Shown here: in pieces, positions 63,201 through 64,000 of the stretch | How positions within the stretch are numbered: the stretch's first letter is position 1 | How the letters are laid out: every line of letters starts with the position of its first letter | Source of the DNA: Synchiropus splendidus | Lineage: Eukaryota > Chordata > Actinopteri > Syngnathiformes > Callionymidae | NCBI RefSeq assembly: GCF_027744825.2 | Contig: NC_071349.1 | Location: 2,480,001 to 2,544,000 of the forward strand | Direction: 5' to 3' | DNA: 64,000 nucleotides | The notes under the pieces: generated by a model | Database searches by the model: none | The model's input: only the letters and a program-made list of their open reading frames with translations | What the model was told of the DNA's origin: nothing | Translations under genes and position numbers: made by a program

Positions 63201-64000
63201 CAGGGAAGCTTCAGAACATGACATTTTCACATCCCACTATAGCAGAAAGGGTCTTTCTAGTAGTTGCACATCAAATCTAAGCTGTTTGAAGTGTTTTTCC
63301 AAAGTTATCAACATTTTTATGTTTGGCGTTCCGGAATCGACCTTATCTCAGGCTGAAAACGCGTTTTCTGCATTGTGCCATAACTTTGCAGGGAATCTTC
63401 AGAACATGAAATTTTCACCTCCCACTATAGCAGAAAGGGTCTTTCTAGTAGTTGCACATCAAATCTAAGCTGTCTGAAGTGTTTTTCGATAGTTTTCAAC
63501 ATTTTTATATTTGGCGTTCCTGAATCGACCTTATCTCAGGCTGAAAATACGTTTTCTGCATTGTGCCATAACTTTGCAGGGAAGCTTCAGAACATGAAAT
63601 TTTCACCTCCCACTATAGCAGAAAGGGTCTTTCTAGTAGTTGCACATCAAATCTAAGCTGTCTGAAGTGTTTTTTCAAAGTTATCATATTTTTATGTTTG
63701 GCGTTCCGGAATTGACCTTGTCTCATGCTGAAAACGCGTTTTCTGCATTGTGCCATAACTTTGCAGGGAAGCTTCAGAACATGACATTTAAACATCCCAC
63801 TATAGCAGAAAGGGTCTTTCTAGTAGTTGCACATCAAATCTAAGCTGTTTAAAGTGTTTTTCGAAAGTTATCAACACTTTTATGTTTGCCGTTCCGGAAT
63901 CGACCTTATCTCAGACTAAAAACAGGATTTACGCATTCTGCCATAACTTTGCAGGGAAGCTTCAGAACATGAAATTTTCATATCCCACTATAGCAGAAAG
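60242..64000 (+). repeat. Right-end satellite zone, diverged then near-consensus units
   Basis: 60.2-62.9 kb continues the diverged types (gtgtatttcgaaag, tttcgaggtccgg, ccacggttatcaac) as single units. The gcgtaccgg and tatgtcagg unit at 60.29 kb is repeated at 62.17 kb. A 181 bp unit lies at 62,912-63,092. From 63,093 the units are close to consensus again. The units at about 63.47-63.84 kb match types found at 52.4 and 52.8 kb. The window ends at monomer position 157, so the array continues to the right. Confidence 0.82.
62912..63092 (+). repeat. 181 bp variant monomer, right outlier
   Basis: It carries the same 7 bp loss (ggatcgcacc then ttattgaaaac, at 62,964) as the 22-35 kb cluster, but lies 28 kb from the nearest other copy. 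The next unit begins exactly at 63,093. Confidence 0.9.

Larger units (their letters stand above)
1..64000 (+). repeat. 188 bp satellite DNA tandem array, about 340 monomers, fills the window
   Basis: Every line of the sequence can be laid out in the same 188 bp register: a block starting gctgtctgaag, then aaagttatcaac, atgtttggcg, ttccggaa, ggctgaaaacgcgtttt, cattgtgccataac, gaagcttc, cacctcccactatagcag and finally gttgcacatcaaatctaa. The first complete monomer starts at 136 and a late one at 63,657. The span between them equals 339 units once the 181 bp variants and the few deletions and insertions I located are allowed for. All monomers share one orientation; the plus strand is chosen only because the sequence was given that way. 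Most units carry an AAGCTT (HindIII) site and many carry ACGCGT (MluI) and TCCGGA. No non-satellite segment was found. The arrangement is typical of centromeric or pericentromeric satellites, but location and species are inference and the family is not one I recognise. Confidence 0.98.

Noticed and set aside
1..64000. Over a hundred 60-110 codon open frames giving recurring peptides (plus strand ending VFLVVAHQI, minus strand with LEKHFRQLRFDVQLLERPFLL)
   Set aside because: They recur because the DNA repeats. Both strands are equally open, many begin at non-ATG codons, and 188 bp is not divisible by three, so frames shift at each unit. Changes do not favour synonymous positions in any obvious way.
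1..64000. CRISPR array
   Set aside because: The repeat unit is 188 bp with no unique spacers. Variation is scattered through the unit.
1..64000. CENP-B box
   Set aside because: I looked for nTTCGnnnnAnnCGGGn in the consensus and common variants on both strands. The ttcgaaag and tttcggaatcg variants lack the required A and CGGG positions.
1..64000. Retroelement or DNA transposon remnants
   Set aside because: No terminal repeats, target-site duplications, polyA tails or coding remains. Every segment I inspected aligns to the monomer in the same orientation.
1..64000. Telomeric repeats, rDNA or organelle DNA
   Set aside because: No TTAGGG or TTTAGGG runs, and nothing outside the 188 bp register.

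Overview
The whole 64 kb window is one uninterrupted tandem array of a satellite DNA. The unit is about 188 bp, roughly 40% GC, and occurs about 340 times, always head to tail in the same orientation. I found no protein-coding gene, RNA gene, transposon, CRISPR array or unique-sequence island. A megabase-style satellite with higher-order structure points to a eukaryotic nuclear genome, most likely centromeric or pericentromeric heterochromatin. I do not recognise the satellite family and cannot name the organism. The variable positions look like decay of methylated CpG (and perhaps CHG) sites, which fits a genome with cytosine methylation, such as a plant or vertebrate. That is an inference. 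The monomer at 3,893-4,080 differs from my by-eye consensus at only two positions (17 and 139) and serves as the reference. In this answer monomer position 1 is the g of gctgtctgaag.

Layout. 1-11,605: diverged, mostly individually distinct monomers with short local duplications. 11,606-14,590: nested higher-order repeats (HORs), with a 565 bp three-monomer tandem duplication inside a 1,875 bp-offset duplication. 14,591-16,670: a 1,315 bp-offset duplication with a third copy at 36.2-37.1 kb. 16,671-20,050: a zone with 377 bp dimer periodicity. 20,051-35,230: a mosaic of shuffled 2- to 7-monomer blocks, rich in a 181 bp monomer variant, with clear 1,122 and 1,302 bp HORs. 35,231-40,055: a mixed zone. 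40,056-44,163: an 11-monomer HOR of exactly 2,068 bp in two nearly identical copies. 44,164-48,300: a zone related to 17-20 kb, containing a 107 bp deletion junction. 48,301-52,560: a mixed zone sharing rare monomer types with 9.7-10.7 kb. 52,561-60,241: the largest HOR, about 4.3 kb in copy 1 and about 3.4 kb in copy 2, the difference being exactly five monomers. 60,242-64,000: diverged monomers returning to near-consensus units.

Nothing here works as a gene set. The biology is in repeat evolution: unequal exchange at whole-monomer register, local HOR amplification, and reuse of rare monomer types tens of kilobases apart. Each monomer also carries three short perfect palindromes, the longest 14 bp, and a cluster of all five consensus CpGs within 37 bp. 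There is no CENP-B box. The many open frames of 60-160 codons on both strands are by-products of the repeat and are not annotated as genes.
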